In this document: positions 7,675 through 16,271 of the stretch, in pieces
How the letters are laid out: each line of letters starts with the position of its first letter
Numbering within the stretch: position 1 is the stretch's first letter
NCBI RefSeq assembly: GCF_035497915.1
Contig: NZ_DATJCS010000009.1
Span: 7,689 to 71,688, forward strand
Direction: 5' to 3'
From: Serpens sp035497915
Lineage (GTDB): Bacteria; Pseudomonadota; Gammaproteobacteria; Pseudomonadales; Pseudomonadaceae
Length of the DNA: 64,000 nt
The notes under the pieces: model-generated
What the model was told of the DNA's origin: nothing
The model's input: only the letters and a program-made list of their open reading frames with translations
Databases searched by the model: none
Position numbers and translations under genes: made by a program

Positions 7675-8582
7675 TTGGCTTCACCCTCGGGGCGCTGCTT
7701 GAAGCGCTTCATGGTCCACATGTACTGGTCCGGGTACGCGCGGACATAGCGGCCGATGACCTCGCTCTGCGCCGCCACGGCGGTTTGCGCATCTTTGCTG
7801 TACATCGCCTCCGGGGCTGCTTCAAAAATGACCCTGAAGCCCGAGCCGTCCGGCAGGCGCAGCGCATGCAGGAACACCGCCTCGGCCTTATAGCCGCTGA
7901 TCATGCCGTGCACGAACTTGCTGGTCAGCGCCTGGGCGCCCAGGAAGGGCACGAACAGGCCGCTGCTGCGGCTCGGCTCCGGGTCGGCCGGAATGCCCAC
8001 CTGTCCACCGGCGCGGACTTCCTTGAGAACGCTGAGGATACCTTCCTTGGTGGAGGGCGCCGCGCGGTTGCCCATCTGCGTGCGCTGCTTTTGCAGAAGG
8101 TCATCCAGTGCCTGGATCTTGGGAGGTCGGTAGAAGACCACCGGTTTGCAGTGCGAACTGTAGAAGTGGTTGAGCACTTCCCAGTTGCCCAGGTGGCTGG
8201 TGATGCCGACCACGCCCTTGCCGGAGGCCAGGGCGTGCTCCAGCACGTCCAGCCCTTCGACTTCGCGTACCAACTGCAGGGTGCGCCGCGGATGCCAGAT
8301 CCAGGCGCAGGCGCTTTCGGTAAAGGTCTTGCCGGTGCCTTTGAGGGCGTCGCGCAGCAACTGTTCGCGGGCCGCCGCGTCCAGTTCGGGGAAGCAGTGG
8401 GCGAGGTTGATGCGCGCCACCTCGCGGGAACGGTTCGGCAGGCGATACATCAGCACACCCACGGCCGAGCCCAGCGCCTGCACTGCGCGCCAGGGCAGCA
8501 GGGCCAGCAGTCTCAGGAAACCGACAGCCAGGGCTCCCTTGATTCTTTCCACACGCGCTTCCTCATGAAAAAAAGACGGCAT
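7665..8582 (-). CDS. lpxL: Lipid A late acyltransferase (LpxL/HtrB family)
   Basis: 305 residues. It transfers an acyl chain from acyl-ACP to the lipid A precursor at the inner membrane. One N-terminal hydrophobic segment (about 17-45) is followed by the acyltransferase signature SHLGNWE, giving the catalytic HX4E pair His130/Glu135. This is the position of the P. aeruginosa HtrB-type gene PA0011. The start is uncertain: a GTG (VERIKGAL) ten codons downstream of the ATG is a credible alternative. Its end overlaps the PilZ gene. Confidence 0.92.
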   Translation of the reverse strand: MPSFFHEEARVERIKGALAVGFLRLLALLPWRAVQALGSAVGVLMYRLPNRSREVARINLAHCFPELDAAAREQLLRDALKGTGKTFTESACAWIWHPRRTLQLVREVEGLDVLEHALASGKGVVGITSHLGNWEVLNHFYSSHCKPVVFYRPPKIQALDDLLQKQRTQMGNRAAPSTKEGILSVLKEVRAGGQVGIPADPEPSRSSGLFVPFLGAQALTSKFVHGMISGYKAEAVFLHALRLPDGSGFRVIFEAAPEAMYSKDAQTAVAAQSEVIGRYVRAYPDQYMWTMKRFKQRPEGEAKWY

Positions 8583-8691
8583 TTCGACACTGTTAAACGG
8601 TCATTGCAAGAACATGGCCAGCCGCTATCAGGCGGGCGGCAAGAATCAGGCAACGGGGCGGGCGGCGCAAGCGCGATCCCTGGCGCGCCGA

Positions 8692-9252
8692 CTAGCGCGG
8701 CGGGCGGCTGAGTTCGGCGTGACGCGGACAGTCCAGGGTGTGATCCATCACCATGCCGGCCGATTGCATCAGCGCATAGCAGATGGTCGGCCCGACGAAG
8801 CTGAAGCCGGCCTTCTTCAGCGCCTTGCTCATTGCCTCGGCCTCGGGCGTGAACACCGGCACTTCGCCGGTATGCACGGGGTGATGGATGTGCGGCTGGC
8901 CACCAACGAACGACCACAGCCACTCGGCGGGAGAGTCCAGACGCAGCCAGGCCTGGGCATTCTGCCGCGCGGCGCGCAGCTTTAGGCGATTGCGGATCAA
9001 CCCGGGATCCTGCAACAGGCTCCCGATGTCGGCATCGCTCAGCGCGGCCAGCCGTTGCGGGTCGAATCCGTGCAGAACCTGACGCAGATAGTCACGCCGG
9101 CGCAGCACGATCAGCCAGGACAGTCCCGCCTGAAAGCCTTCCAGCACCAGCAACTCGAACAGCACCGCCGGGTCGCGCTGCGGCACGCCCCATTCCTCGT
9201 CGTGGTAGCGGATGTAGATCGGATCGTCAGTGCACCAGGCGCAGCGTGGCAT
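8692..9252 (-). CDS. tag: DNA-3-methyladenine glycosylase I
   Basis: 186 residues, full length for the family. It excises 3-methyladenine from alkylated DNA. The structural zinc ligands are all visible: Cys4, His17, and the C-terminal pair in DHTLDC. Glu38, in FELLVLEGFQAGLSW, corresponds to the conserved active-site glutamate. It lies divergently from glyQ, and the tag-glyQ-glyS neighbourhood is conserved in Pseudomonas. Confidence 0.97.
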   Translation of the reverse strand: MPRCAWCTDDPIYIRYHDEEWGVPQRDPAVLFELLVLEGFQAGLSWLIVLRRRDYLRQVLHGFDPQRLAALSDADIGSLLQDPGLIRNRLKLRAARQNAQAWLRLDSPAEWLWSFVGGQPHIHHPVHTGEVPVFTPEAEAMSKALKKAGFSFVGPTICYALMQSAGMVMDHTLDCPRHAELSRPPR

Positions 9253-9365
9253 CGGTGTTTCCTAGCGTCGTGGGCCAGTCTATCGGATATACTTCGCGGC
9301 TTTGAACGTCGCCGAAGCGCCTTTCGCCGTGGCGCTTTCTCCCGCATCAGCACAGGTGAAATTCC

Positions 9366-10313
9366 GTGAGCCAGACTACGCCCGCCGTGCGCACCTTCCA
9401 AGACCTGATCCTGGCCCTGCAGCAATTCTGGGCCGAACAGGGCTGCGTGATCCTGCAGCCCTACGACATGGAAATGGGCGCCGGCACCTTCCACACCGCC
9501 ACCTTCCTGCGCGCCATCGGTCCGGAAACCTGGAACGCCGCCTATGTGCAGCCGTCCCGCCGGCCCACCGATGGCCGCTACGGCGAGAACCCCAACCGTC
9601 TGCAGCACTATTACCAGTTCCAGGTAGTGCTCAAGCCGAACCCGGCGAACATCCAGGAGCTCTACCTGGAATCGCTGCGCCGCATCGGCGTGGACACCCT
9701 GGTGCATGACATCCGCTTCGTCGAGGACAACTGGGAATCGCCGACCCTCGGCGCCTGGGGCCTGGGCTGGGAAGTCTGGCTCAACGGCATGGAAGTCACC
9801 CAGTTCACCTACTTCCAGCAGGTCGGCGGCGTCGAGTGCTATCCGGTGACCGGCGAGATCACCTACGGCCTGGAACGCCTGGCCATGTACCTGCAGGGCG
9901 TCGATTCGGTATACGACCTGGTCTACTCCGACGGCCCGTTCGGCAAGGTCACCTACGGCGACGTGTTCCACCAGAACGAGGTGGAACAGTCCACCTACAA
10001 CTTCGAGCACGCCAATGTCGACAAGCTGTTCGAGCTGTTCGACCACTACGAGTCCGAAGCCAACCGGCTGATGGAGCAGCAACTGCCGCTGCCCGCCTAC
10101 GAGATGGTCATCAAGGCCTCGCACAGCTTCAACCTGCTGGATGCGCGCCGCGCCATCTCGGTGACTGCGCGCCAGCAGTACATCCTGCGCGTGCGCACCC
10201 TGGCGCGGAACATCGCCCAGAGCTACCTGCTGGCCCGCGCGCGCCTCGGCTTCCCGATGGCCACCCCCGCACTGCGTGACGAAGTCCTGGCCAAGCTGAA
10301 GGAGGCCGAATAA
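9366..10313 (+). CDS. glyQ: Glycine--tRNA ligase alpha subunit
   Basis: 315 residues from a GTG start. It is the catalytic alpha chain of the alpha2beta2 bacterial GlyRS, which charges tRNA-Gly. Recognisable segments: TFQDLILALQQFWAEQGC at the N terminus, the class II signature region RRPTDGRYGENPNRLQHYYQ, and WEVWLNGMEVTQFTYFQQ. It overlaps glyS by one base (TAATG), giving tight translational coupling for equal subunit production. Confidence 0.98.
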   Translation: MSQTTPAVRTFQDLILALQQFWAEQGCVILQPYDMEMGAGTFHTATFLRAIGPETWNAAYVQPSRRPTDGRYGENPNRLQHYYQFQVVLKPNPANIQELYLESLRRIGVDTLVHDIRFVEDNWESPTLGAWGLGWEVWLNGMEVTQFTYFQQVGGVECYPVTGEITYGLERLAMYLQGVDSVYDLVYSDGPFGKVTYGDVFHQNEVEQSTYNFEHANVDKLFELFDHYESEANRLMEQQLPLPAYEMVIKASHSFNLLDARRAISVTARQQYILRVRTLARNIAQSYLLARARLGFPMATPALRDEVLAKLKEAE

Positions 10314-12367
10314 TGAGCGCTCAAGATTTTCTGGTCGAACTGGGCACCGAAGAGCTGCCCCCCAAGGCGCTCAAGAGCCTGGCCGAAGCCTTCCTGGCCG
10401 GCATCGAGAAGGGCCTGAAGGACGCCGGCCTGGCCTATGCCGCCGCCTGCTACTACGCCGCGCCGCGCCGTCTGGCCGTGCAGGTGAGCCAGCTGGCGGT
10501 GCAGCAGCCCGACCGTGAAGTGAACCTCGACGGCCCGCCGGTGCAGGCTGCCTTCGACAAGGACGGCAACCCGACCCAGGCCGCGCTGGGCTTCGCCCGC
10601 AAGTGCGGCGTGGAGCTGTCGGTAATCGACCGCAGCGGCGCCAAGCTGCGCTTCTCCCAGCGCATCGCCGGCCAGCCGGCCAGCGCGCTGCTGCCGGGCA
10701 TCGTCGAAGCGTCGCTGAACGCCCTGCCGATTCCCAAGCGCATGCGCTGGGCGGACCGCAAGGAAGAGTTCGTGCGCCCGACCCGCTGGCTGGTGATGCT
10801 GCTCGGCGACAGCGTGATCGAGTGCGAGATCCTCGCCCAGAAGGCCGGACGTACCTCGCGCGGGCACCGGTTCCACGCCAACCACGACGTGCGCATCAGC
10901 CGCCCGGACAGCTATGTCGAGGACCTGCGCAGCGCCTACGTGCTGGCCGATTTCGCCGAGCGCCGCGCCAAGATCGAGGCGCGCGTCAGCGAGCTGGCCA
11001 AGGCCGAGAACGGCAGCGCCATCGTGCCGCCGGCGCTGCTCGATGAAGTGACCGCGCTGGTCGAATGGCCGGTGCCGCTGGTCTGCTCCTTCGAGGAACG
11101 TTTCCTCGCCGTGCCGCAGGAAGCGCTGATTTCCACCATGCAGGACAACCAGAAGTACTTCTGCCTCCTGGACGCCCACGGCAAGCTGCTGCCGCGCTTC
11201 ATCACCGTGGCCAACATCGAGTCGAAGGACCCGGCGCAGATCGTCTCCGGCAACGAGAAGGTGGTGCGCCCGCGCCTGACCGACGCCGAGTTCTTCTTCA
11301 AGCAGGACAAGAAGCAGAAGCTGGAAACCTTCAACCAGCGCCTGGCCAACGTGATCTTCCAGGCTCAGCTGGGCAGCGTGCTGAACAAGGCCGAGCGCGT
11401 CTCCGCGCTGGCCGGCTTCATCGCCGAGCGCATCGGCGGCGACGCCGAGAAGGCGCGTCGCGCCGGCCTGCTTTCCAAGTGCGACCTGGCCACCGAGATG
11501 GTCGGCGAATTCCCCGAAATGCAGGGCATCGCCGGCTACTACTACGCCAAGCACGACGGCGAAGCCGAAGACGTGGCCATGGCGCTGAACGAGCAGTACA
11601 TGCCGCGCGGTGCCGGCGCCGAGCTGCCGCAGACGCTGACCGGCGCCGCCGTGGCGGTGGCCGACAAGCTGGATACCCTGGTCGGCATCTTCGGCATCGG
11701 CATGCTGCCCACCGGTTCCAAGGATCCCTACGCCCTGCGGCGCGCCGCCCTGGGCGTGCTGCGCATCCTGATCGAGAAGGGGCTGGACCTGGATCTGGTC
11801 GAGGCCGTGGAATTCGCCGTCGCCCAGTACGCCGACAAGGTCAAGGCCGCCGGCCTGGCCGAGCAAGTGCTGGAATTCGTCTTCGATCGCCTGCGCGCCC
11901 GCTACGAGGACGAAGGCATCGACGTGTCCACCTACCTGTCGGTGCGCGCGGTGCAGCCGCGTTCGGCGCTGGACTTCGACCAGCGCGTGCAGGCCGTGCA
12001 GGCGTTCCGTGCGCTGCCGGAAGCCGGCTCGCTGGCTGCGGCCAACAAGCGCGTTTCCAACCTGCTGAGCAAGCAGGAAGGCCAGCTGCCAGCCGCCATC
12101 GAGGCCCGCTACTTCGACCACGCCAGCGAGTTCTCGCTGAACGCCGCCATTCAGCATGCCCTGCAGGACGTGCAACCGCTGGCGGCCGCGCGCTGCTACC
12201 GCGAGGCGCTGGAACGCCTGGCCGCGCTGCGCGAGCCGGTGGATGCGTTCTTCGATCAGGTGCTGGTCAACGCCGAGGACGCCAGCGTGCGCGCCAACCG
12301 CTATGCCCTGCTCGCGCAGCTGCGCGGCCTGTTCCTGGGCGTGGCGGACATCTCGCTGCTCGGTTAA
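10313..12367 (+). CDS. glyS: Glycine--tRNA ligase beta subunit
   Basis: 684 residues, normal length. The beta chain binds tRNA-Gly and supports the alpha-chain catalysis. The N terminus FLVELGTEELPPKALKSL is characteristic; the middle contains an HD-like domain (about 375-500) and the C-terminal 110 residues form the anticodon-binding domain. It directly overlaps glyQ and is followed by a hairpin before gmhB. A long open frame on the opposite strand is an artefact of GC-rich codon usage. Confidence 0.98.
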   Translation: MSAQDFLVELGTEELPPKALKSLAEAFLAGIEKGLKDAGLAYAAACYYAAPRRLAVQVSQLAVQQPDREVNLDGPPVQAAFDKDGNPTQAALGFARKCGVELSVIDRSGAKLRFSQRIAGQPASALLPGIVEASLNALPIPKRMRWADRKEEFVRPTRWLVMLLGDSVIECEILAQKAGRTSRGHRFHANHDVRISRPDSYVEDLRSAYVLADFAERRAKIEARVSELAKAENGSAIVPPALLDEVTALVEWPVPLVCSFEERFLAVPQEALISTMQDNQKYFCLLDAHGKLLPRFITVANIESKDPAQIVSGNEKVVRPRLTDAEFFFKQDKKQKLETFNQRLANVIFQAQLGSVLNKAERVSALAGFIAERIGGDAEKARRAGLLSKCDLATEMVGEFPEMQGIAGYYYAKHDGEAEDVAMALNEQYMPRGAGAELPQTLTGAAVAVADKLDTLVGIFGIGMLPTGSKDPYALRRAALGVLRILIEKGLDLDLVEAVEFAVAQYADKVKAAGLAEQVLEFVFDRLRARYEDEGIDVSTYLSVRAVQPRSALDFDQRVQAVQAFRALPEAGSLAAANKRVSNLLSKQEGQLPAAIEARYFDHASEFSLNAAIQHALQDVQPLAAARCYREALERLAALREPVDAFFDQVLVNAEDASVRANRYALLAQLRGLFLGVADISLLG

Positions 12368-12376
12368 GTGACGCCA

Positions 12377-12401
12377 GGGCTTCAGGCTGGACCTGAAGCC
12401 C
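12377..12401 (+). terminator. Strong hairpin after glyS, weak terminator candidate
   Basis: A perfect 10-bp stem (GGGCTTCAGG / CCTGAAGCCC, 5-nt loop) starts 9 nt after the glyS stop but is followed by TCTTCG rather than a T run. It may be a processing or partial-termination element between glyS and gmhB. Confidence 0.45.
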
Positions 12402-12417
12402 TCTTCGAGACTGCCGT

Positions 12418-12960
12418 ATGAAGTTGATCATTCTCGACCGCGACGGGGTCATCAATCAGGACTCCGACGACTACGTGAAGAGCCTGGACGAGTGGATTCC
12501 GATTCCCGGCTCGATCGAAGCCATTGCGCGGCTGAGCCGGGCCGGCTGGACGGTGGCGGTGGCCACCAACCAGTCCGGGCTGTCGCGCGGCTATTTCAGC
12601 GCACAGACCCTGGACGCGATGCACCAGCGCCTGCGCCGGCTGGTGGCGGAGCAGGGCGGTGAAATCGCCCTGATCGAACATTGCCCGCATGGACCGGATG
12701 ACGCCTGCGAGTGCCGCAAGCCGCTGCCCGGGCTGTTCCGGCGCATCGCCGAACACTTTCACCTGGCTGACCTGCAGGGCGTGCCGACGGTGGGCGACAG
12801 TCGCCGTGATCTGGAAGCCGGTCTGGCGCTCGGTGCCGACCCGTTGCTGGTGAAAACCGGCAAGGGCCTGCGCACCCTGGAGAAGCCGCTTCCTCCCGGC
12901 ACCCGGGTCTTCGCCGACCTGGCCGCCGTGGCCGACCATCTGCTGGAAACCCGTCCATGA
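12418..12960 (+). CDS. gmhB: D-glycero-beta-D-manno-heptose 1,7-bisphosphate 7-phosphatase
   Basis: 180 residues. A HAD-superfamily phosphatase in ADP-heptose synthesis for the LPS inner core. The catalytic DxDG motif is at the N terminus (LDRDGVIN), followed by NQSGLSRG, the zinc-binding loop CPHGPDDACECRKP and the second metal motif GDSRRDLEAG. Its stop overlaps the start of the next gene (ATGA), and the gmhB-acyltransferase pair is conserved near the Pseudomonas origin. Confidence 0.96.
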   Translation: MKLIILDRDGVINQDSDDYVKSLDEWIPIPGSIEAIARLSRAGWTVAVATNQSGLSRGYFSAQTLDAMHQRLRRLVAEQGGEIALIEHCPHGPDDACECRKPLPGLFRRIAEHFHLADLQGVPTVGDSRRDLEAGLALGADPLLVKTGKGLRTLEKPLPPGTRVFADLAAVADHLLETRP

Positions 12961-13721
12961 GTGCAACGCAACGCCTGAAAACCGTGGTGTTCTACCTGCT
13001 GCTGTCCGCCACCGCCTTCCTGTGGGGCACCGCCAGCCTGGTGGTCGCGCCGCTGCTGCCGTTTCGCCAGCGCTACCGGGTCATCGTGCAGAGCTGGTGC
13101 CGCCTGGCGGTCTGGCTGGCGCGCAGCCTGGTGGGCATCCGCTACGAGGTGCACGGCCTGGAGAACATCCCGCAGCGGCCCTGCGTGATCCTCGCCAAGC
13201 ACCAGAGCACCTGGGAGACCTTCTACCTCTCCGGCCTGTTCGCACCGCTGAGCCAGGTGCTCAAGCGCGAGCTGCTGCTGGTGCCGTTCTTCGGCTGGGC
13301 GCTGGCGCTGATGCGCCCGATCGCCATCGACCGCGACAATCCCAAGCTGGCCCTCAAGCAATTGGCCAAGCAGGGACATGAGCACCTGATGCGCGGCAAC
13401 TGGGTGCTGGTGTTCCCGGAGGGCACCCGCGTGCCGGTCGGTGAAGCCGGCAAGTTCTCTCGCGGCGGCTCGGCGCTGGCGGTCAACGCCGGCCTGCCGG
13501 TGCTGCCCATCGCCCACAACGCCGGTCATTTCTGGCCCAAGCAGGGCTGGGCCAAGCACCCGGGCACCATCCAGGTGTTCATCGGTCCGCCCATGCTGGC
13601 CGAGGGCGAGGGCCCGCGCGCCATCAGCGAGCTGAATCAGCGTGCCGAACGCTGGATCAACGAGCGCATGGCTGAAATCGACCGCAGTCCGGCTGCCAGC
13701 ACCCCCTCGCTGGTCAGCTGA
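12957..13721 (+). CDS. plsC: 1-acylglycerol-3-phosphate acyltransferase (PlsC/LPLAT family)
   Basis: 254 residues. It probably makes phosphatidic acid by adding the second acyl chain to lysophosphatidate at the inner membrane. N-terminal membrane segment about 8-34. The catalytic motif is KHQSTWE with His82 and Glu87 (Glu in place of the usual Asp of HX4D), and the glycerol-phosphate-binding FPEGTR is at 153-158. Residues after 240 look like a short disordered tail. Pseudomonas genomes carry more than one PlsC homolog; this is the origin-proximal one. Confidence 0.92.
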   Translation: MSATQRLKTVVFYLLLSATAFLWGTASLVVAPLLPFRQRYRVIVQSWCRLAVWLARSLVGIRYEVHGLENIPQRPCVILAKHQSTWETFYLSGLFAPLSQVLKRELLLVPFFGWALALMRPIAIDRDNPKLALKQLAKQGHEHLMRGNWVLVFPEGTRVPVGEAGKFSRGGSALAVNAGLPVLPIAHNAGHFWPKQGWAKHPGTIQVFIGPPMLAEGEGPRAISELNQRAERWINERMAEIDRSPAASTPSLVS

Positions 13722-13781
13722 GTGCGTTTTCCGTAGTCCCGGCCGGCGCACCGCCGGCCTCGCTGTGATCCGTGTACGCCC

Positions 13782-15146
13782 ATGAATGAAGAATTGCTCA
13801 CTCAGGAATGGCAGGCACTGATCCGCCAGTATTCCGATGTCCTCCCTGTTCTGCAGGCGCTGGCCGAGTCGCACCGCGTCGACCTCGCCCGCAATTTTTA
13901 CGACCACATGCTGGAAAATCCCGACTCGTCGCCCTATCTCAGCCACGAGCAGGTACGTACCCAGCTGAGCAGTTCCCTGCAGCGCTGGGTCGTCTCGGTG
14001 TTCGCCGCCCAGCGGGCGGAGCAGGTGCTCGAGTGCATCGAGATGCAGCAGCATGTCGGCAAGGTGCATGCGCGCATCGAGGTGCCGGTGTCGCTGGTGC
14101 TGCGCGGGGCTCGTCAGCTGAAGAGCCACCTGTCCCGCCTGCTGCTGGAGAGCGAGCTGGACGCGCAGCTTCAGCACGCCGCCACCCGCCTGGCCTGCCA
14201 GCTGATCGACCTGACCATGGAGATCATGAGCCAGGCCTATTCGGCGTCCCACGACCGCAATTCCCGCGCCGAGGAGGCCTACCGGCTGTTCTCGGTGTCG
14301 CAGAACCTCGGTGCCGAGAAGGAACGCCAGCGCGGCGCGCTGCTGGACTGGGAGAACCAGCTGATGTTCGCCCTGGCCACCGGGCAACAGGCCAGCTACC
14401 TGCCGCGACTCGGCGATTCCGAGTTCGGCCTGTGGTTCCGCCACAAGGCCTCGCACGCCTTCCAGGGCTCGCCGGAAAGCACTTCGATCCTCGCCTACAT
14501 CCGCGGCATCGACAGCCAGCTTGAGGCGCTGCGCGCCCGGGAGGCTGGCGAGCGCCAGGAGTTGCCGATCGACCTGCTGCGCCAGACCCGCGAGCAGACC
14601 AAGTCGATCCGTTTCCTGCTCGACAGCCTGTTCGAACAGGCCAACGATCTGGAGGCCGGCCGCGATGCGCTGACCCATCTGCTCAACCGCAAGTTCCTGC
14701 CGGTGGTGATGAGCAAGGAAGTGCTCTACAGCCGGCAGAGCGGTCACGGCTTCGCGGTGCTGCTGATCGATGTCGACCACTTCAAGCAGATCAACGACAC
14801 CTACGGCCACGAGGCCGGCGACCTGGCGCTGCAGCAGATCGCCAGCCTGCTGACCAGCAACACGCGCGGCGGCGACTACGCCTTCCGCCATGGTGGCGAG
14901 GAGTTCCTGCTGGTACTGGTGGACATCGAGGCCGGTCGCGCCCTGCAGGTGGCCGAGGGCCTGCGTCAGCGCATCGCCTCCGAGCCGTTCCGCATCGGCG
15001 GCCAGACGCTGCAGCTCACCGTCAGCATCGGTGTGGCGGTGCATGATGGCCACCCGGACTACCAGCGCCTGCTGCGCCGCGCCGATCAGGCGCTGTACCA
15101 GGCCAAGCGCGACGGTCGCAATCGCAGCATTCTGCTGGCAAGCTGA
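13782..15146 (+). CDS. Globin-coupled diguanylate cyclase (DosC-like)
   Basis: 454 residues, probably cytosolic. Residues about 1-155 match the globin-coupled sensor fold: His96 in KVHARIEVPVSLVLRGARQL aligns with the proximal heme ligand of E. coli DosC (His98). A helical middle region (about 160-300) connects to a GGDEF domain. The active-site signature is GGEEF at 371-375, so the cyclase is predicted active, and an inhibitory I-site RGGD (362-365) sits five residues before it. The likely role is oxygen- or gas-controlled c-di-GMP synthesis. Heme binding is inferred, not shown. Confidence 0.93.
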   Translation: MNEELLTQEWQALIRQYSDVLPVLQALAESHRVDLARNFYDHMLENPDSSPYLSHEQVRTQLSSSLQRWVVSVFAAQRAEQVLECIEMQQHVGKVHARIEVPVSLVLRGARQLKSHLSRLLLESELDAQLQHAATRLACQLIDLTMEIMSQAYSASHDRNSRAEEAYRLFSVSQNLGAEKERQRGALLDWENQLMFALATGQQASYLPRLGDSEFGLWFRHKASHAFQGSPESTSILAYIRGIDSQLEALRAREAGERQELPIDLLRQTREQTKSIRFLLDSLFEQANDLEAGRDALTHLLNRKFLPVVMSKEVLYSRQSGHGFAVLLIDVDHFKQINDTYGHEAGDLALQQIASLLTSNTRGGDYAFRHGGEEFLLVLVDIEAGRALQVAEGLRQRIASEPFRIGGQTLQLTVSIGVAVHDGHPDYQRLLRRADQALYQAKRDGRNRSILLAS

Positions 15147-15214
15147 GGCACGTCGCGTCCGGACGCCAATCCGGGCGCGGCGCGCTGTGTCTCTTACCTG
15201 CATAGGATTCCGTC

Positions 15215-15829
15215 ATGAAGCTCTACTACGCTCCGGGCGCCTGCTCCCTGTCGCCGCACATCGTTCTGCGCGAGCTGGGTCTGGACCATCAACTGGAACG
15301 CGTCGACCTGCGTTCCCAGCCCCACCGTACCGCCTCCGGCGAGGATTTCAGCCAGATCAGCGCCAAGGGTTACGTGCCCGCCCTGCGTCTCGCCGATGGC
15401 GAGCTGCTCACCGAGGGCCCGGCCATCGTGCAGTACCTGGCCGACCAGAAACCCGAAGCCGGCCTGCTGGCCCCGGCCGGCAGCCTGGCGCGCGCCCGTG
15501 CCCAGGAGTGGCTGAACTACATCGCCACCGAACTGCACAAGAACTTCGGCGCACTGTTCCGCCCCGACGGCCCGGACGAGGTCAAGCAGGCCGCCCGTGC
15601 GGCCCTTGCCCAGCGCCTGCGCTTCACCGCCGAGGCCCTGCAGGATCGCGAATACCTGGTCGGCGAGCGCTTTGGCGTGGCCGATGCCTACCTGTTCGTG
15701 GTGCTGGGCTGGTGTCAGTACCTGGCCATCGATCTGGCGCCCTATCCGGTACTGCAAGCGTTCCAGCAGCGCATCGCCGAACGCCCGGCAGTGCAGGGCG
15801 CACTGAAGGCCGAAGGCCTGCTCAAGTAA
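15215..15829 (+). CDS. gstA: Glutathione S-transferase, beta-class-like
   Basis: 204 residues, similar in length and start (MKLYYAPGACSLSPHIVLREL) to bacterial beta-class GSTs such as E. coli GstA. The thioredoxin-like N-terminal domain (1-80) contains Cys10 and the glutathione-binding KGYVPAL and ...TEGPAIVQYLA segments; the all-helical C-terminal domain spans about 88-204. Substrate unknown; general detoxification is the family role. It is followed by a minus-strand terminator belonging to the RNA gene beyond it, not to gst. Confidence 0.93.
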   Translation: MKLYYAPGACSLSPHIVLRELGLDHQLERVDLRSQPHRTASGEDFSQISAKGYVPALRLADGELLTEGPAIVQYLADQKPEAGLLAPAGSLARARAQEWLNYIATELHKNFGALFRPDGPDEVKQAARAALAQRLRFTAEALQDREYLVGERFGVADAYLFVVLGWCQYLAIDLAPYPVLQAFQQRIAERPAVQGALKAEGLLK

Positions 15830-15860
15830 AGGCAGCTCTCAAGAGGGTTATGCAACGCAG

Positions 15861-15884
15861 AAAAAAGGGGAGCCTGGGCTCCCC
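15861..15884 (-). terminator. Rho-independent terminator of the candidate small RNA
   Basis: Minus strand: an 8-bp stem (GGGGAGCC / GGCTCCCC; 15884-15877 and 15874-15867) followed directly by six T. There is no T tract on the plus-strand side, so it serves a minus-strand transcript arriving from about 16.1 kb, although no minus-strand protein gene is there. This orientation is the main argument for a small RNA gene. Confidence 0.88.
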
Positions 15885-16140
15885 TTGAAGGTTCTAGCGT
15901 CTTTCGGTGCCTGCCCCGACCTTGTTGTTGTTATGGCCATGGGCGGTTGCTGCTGACGGCCCCCATGCGGAGCCAAGAGCGAACGTATTTTTTTGACCTG
16001 CGGATGTCGGCCAGCGACAGCCACGTCAAAAGAATCTGTTTGCTACATCCCTGCTGTCTTGTCGTTGTTCTGTCAGAGGCGTTGACTGTTGTTGTTATCG
16101 AGCGGTGCTTGTCATTGTTGTTGTGGGGGTCATTAGACCC
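15861..16140 (-). ncRNA. Candidate CrcZ/CrcY-type small RNA with repeated CA motifs
   Basis: Non-coding, about 280 nt on the minus strand, ending in a textbook terminator. It carries four A-rich CA motifs with AACAACAA-like cores: 16115-16124, 16089-16098, 16058-16071 and 15922-15935. Pseudomonas CrcZ, CrcY and CrcX have five or six such motifs, with which they sequester Hfq/Crc to relieve catabolite repression. The 5' end is placed at a GGGTC-TAAT-GACCC hairpin (16140-16127) by inference. I could not find the sigma-54 (GG-N10-GC) promoter that known crcZ genes use, so promoter and exact start are open. The open frame 15931-16326 here is rejected as coding. Confidence 0.6.
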
Positions 16141-16271
16141 ATCCGGACGGCGGCCGGCAATAAGACCTAAGTCAATGATTTTCCGTGGATTCCCACTGCT
16201 AGGGGCGGCTGGGGAATGCACGGCGCGGGGTGGCTCACGTATGCTCACCGGCCGACACCGAGACTCACTCC

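Noticed and set aside
10223..12175. 650-codon open frame antisense to glyS
   Set aside because: Shadow frame; glyS is full length and conserved.
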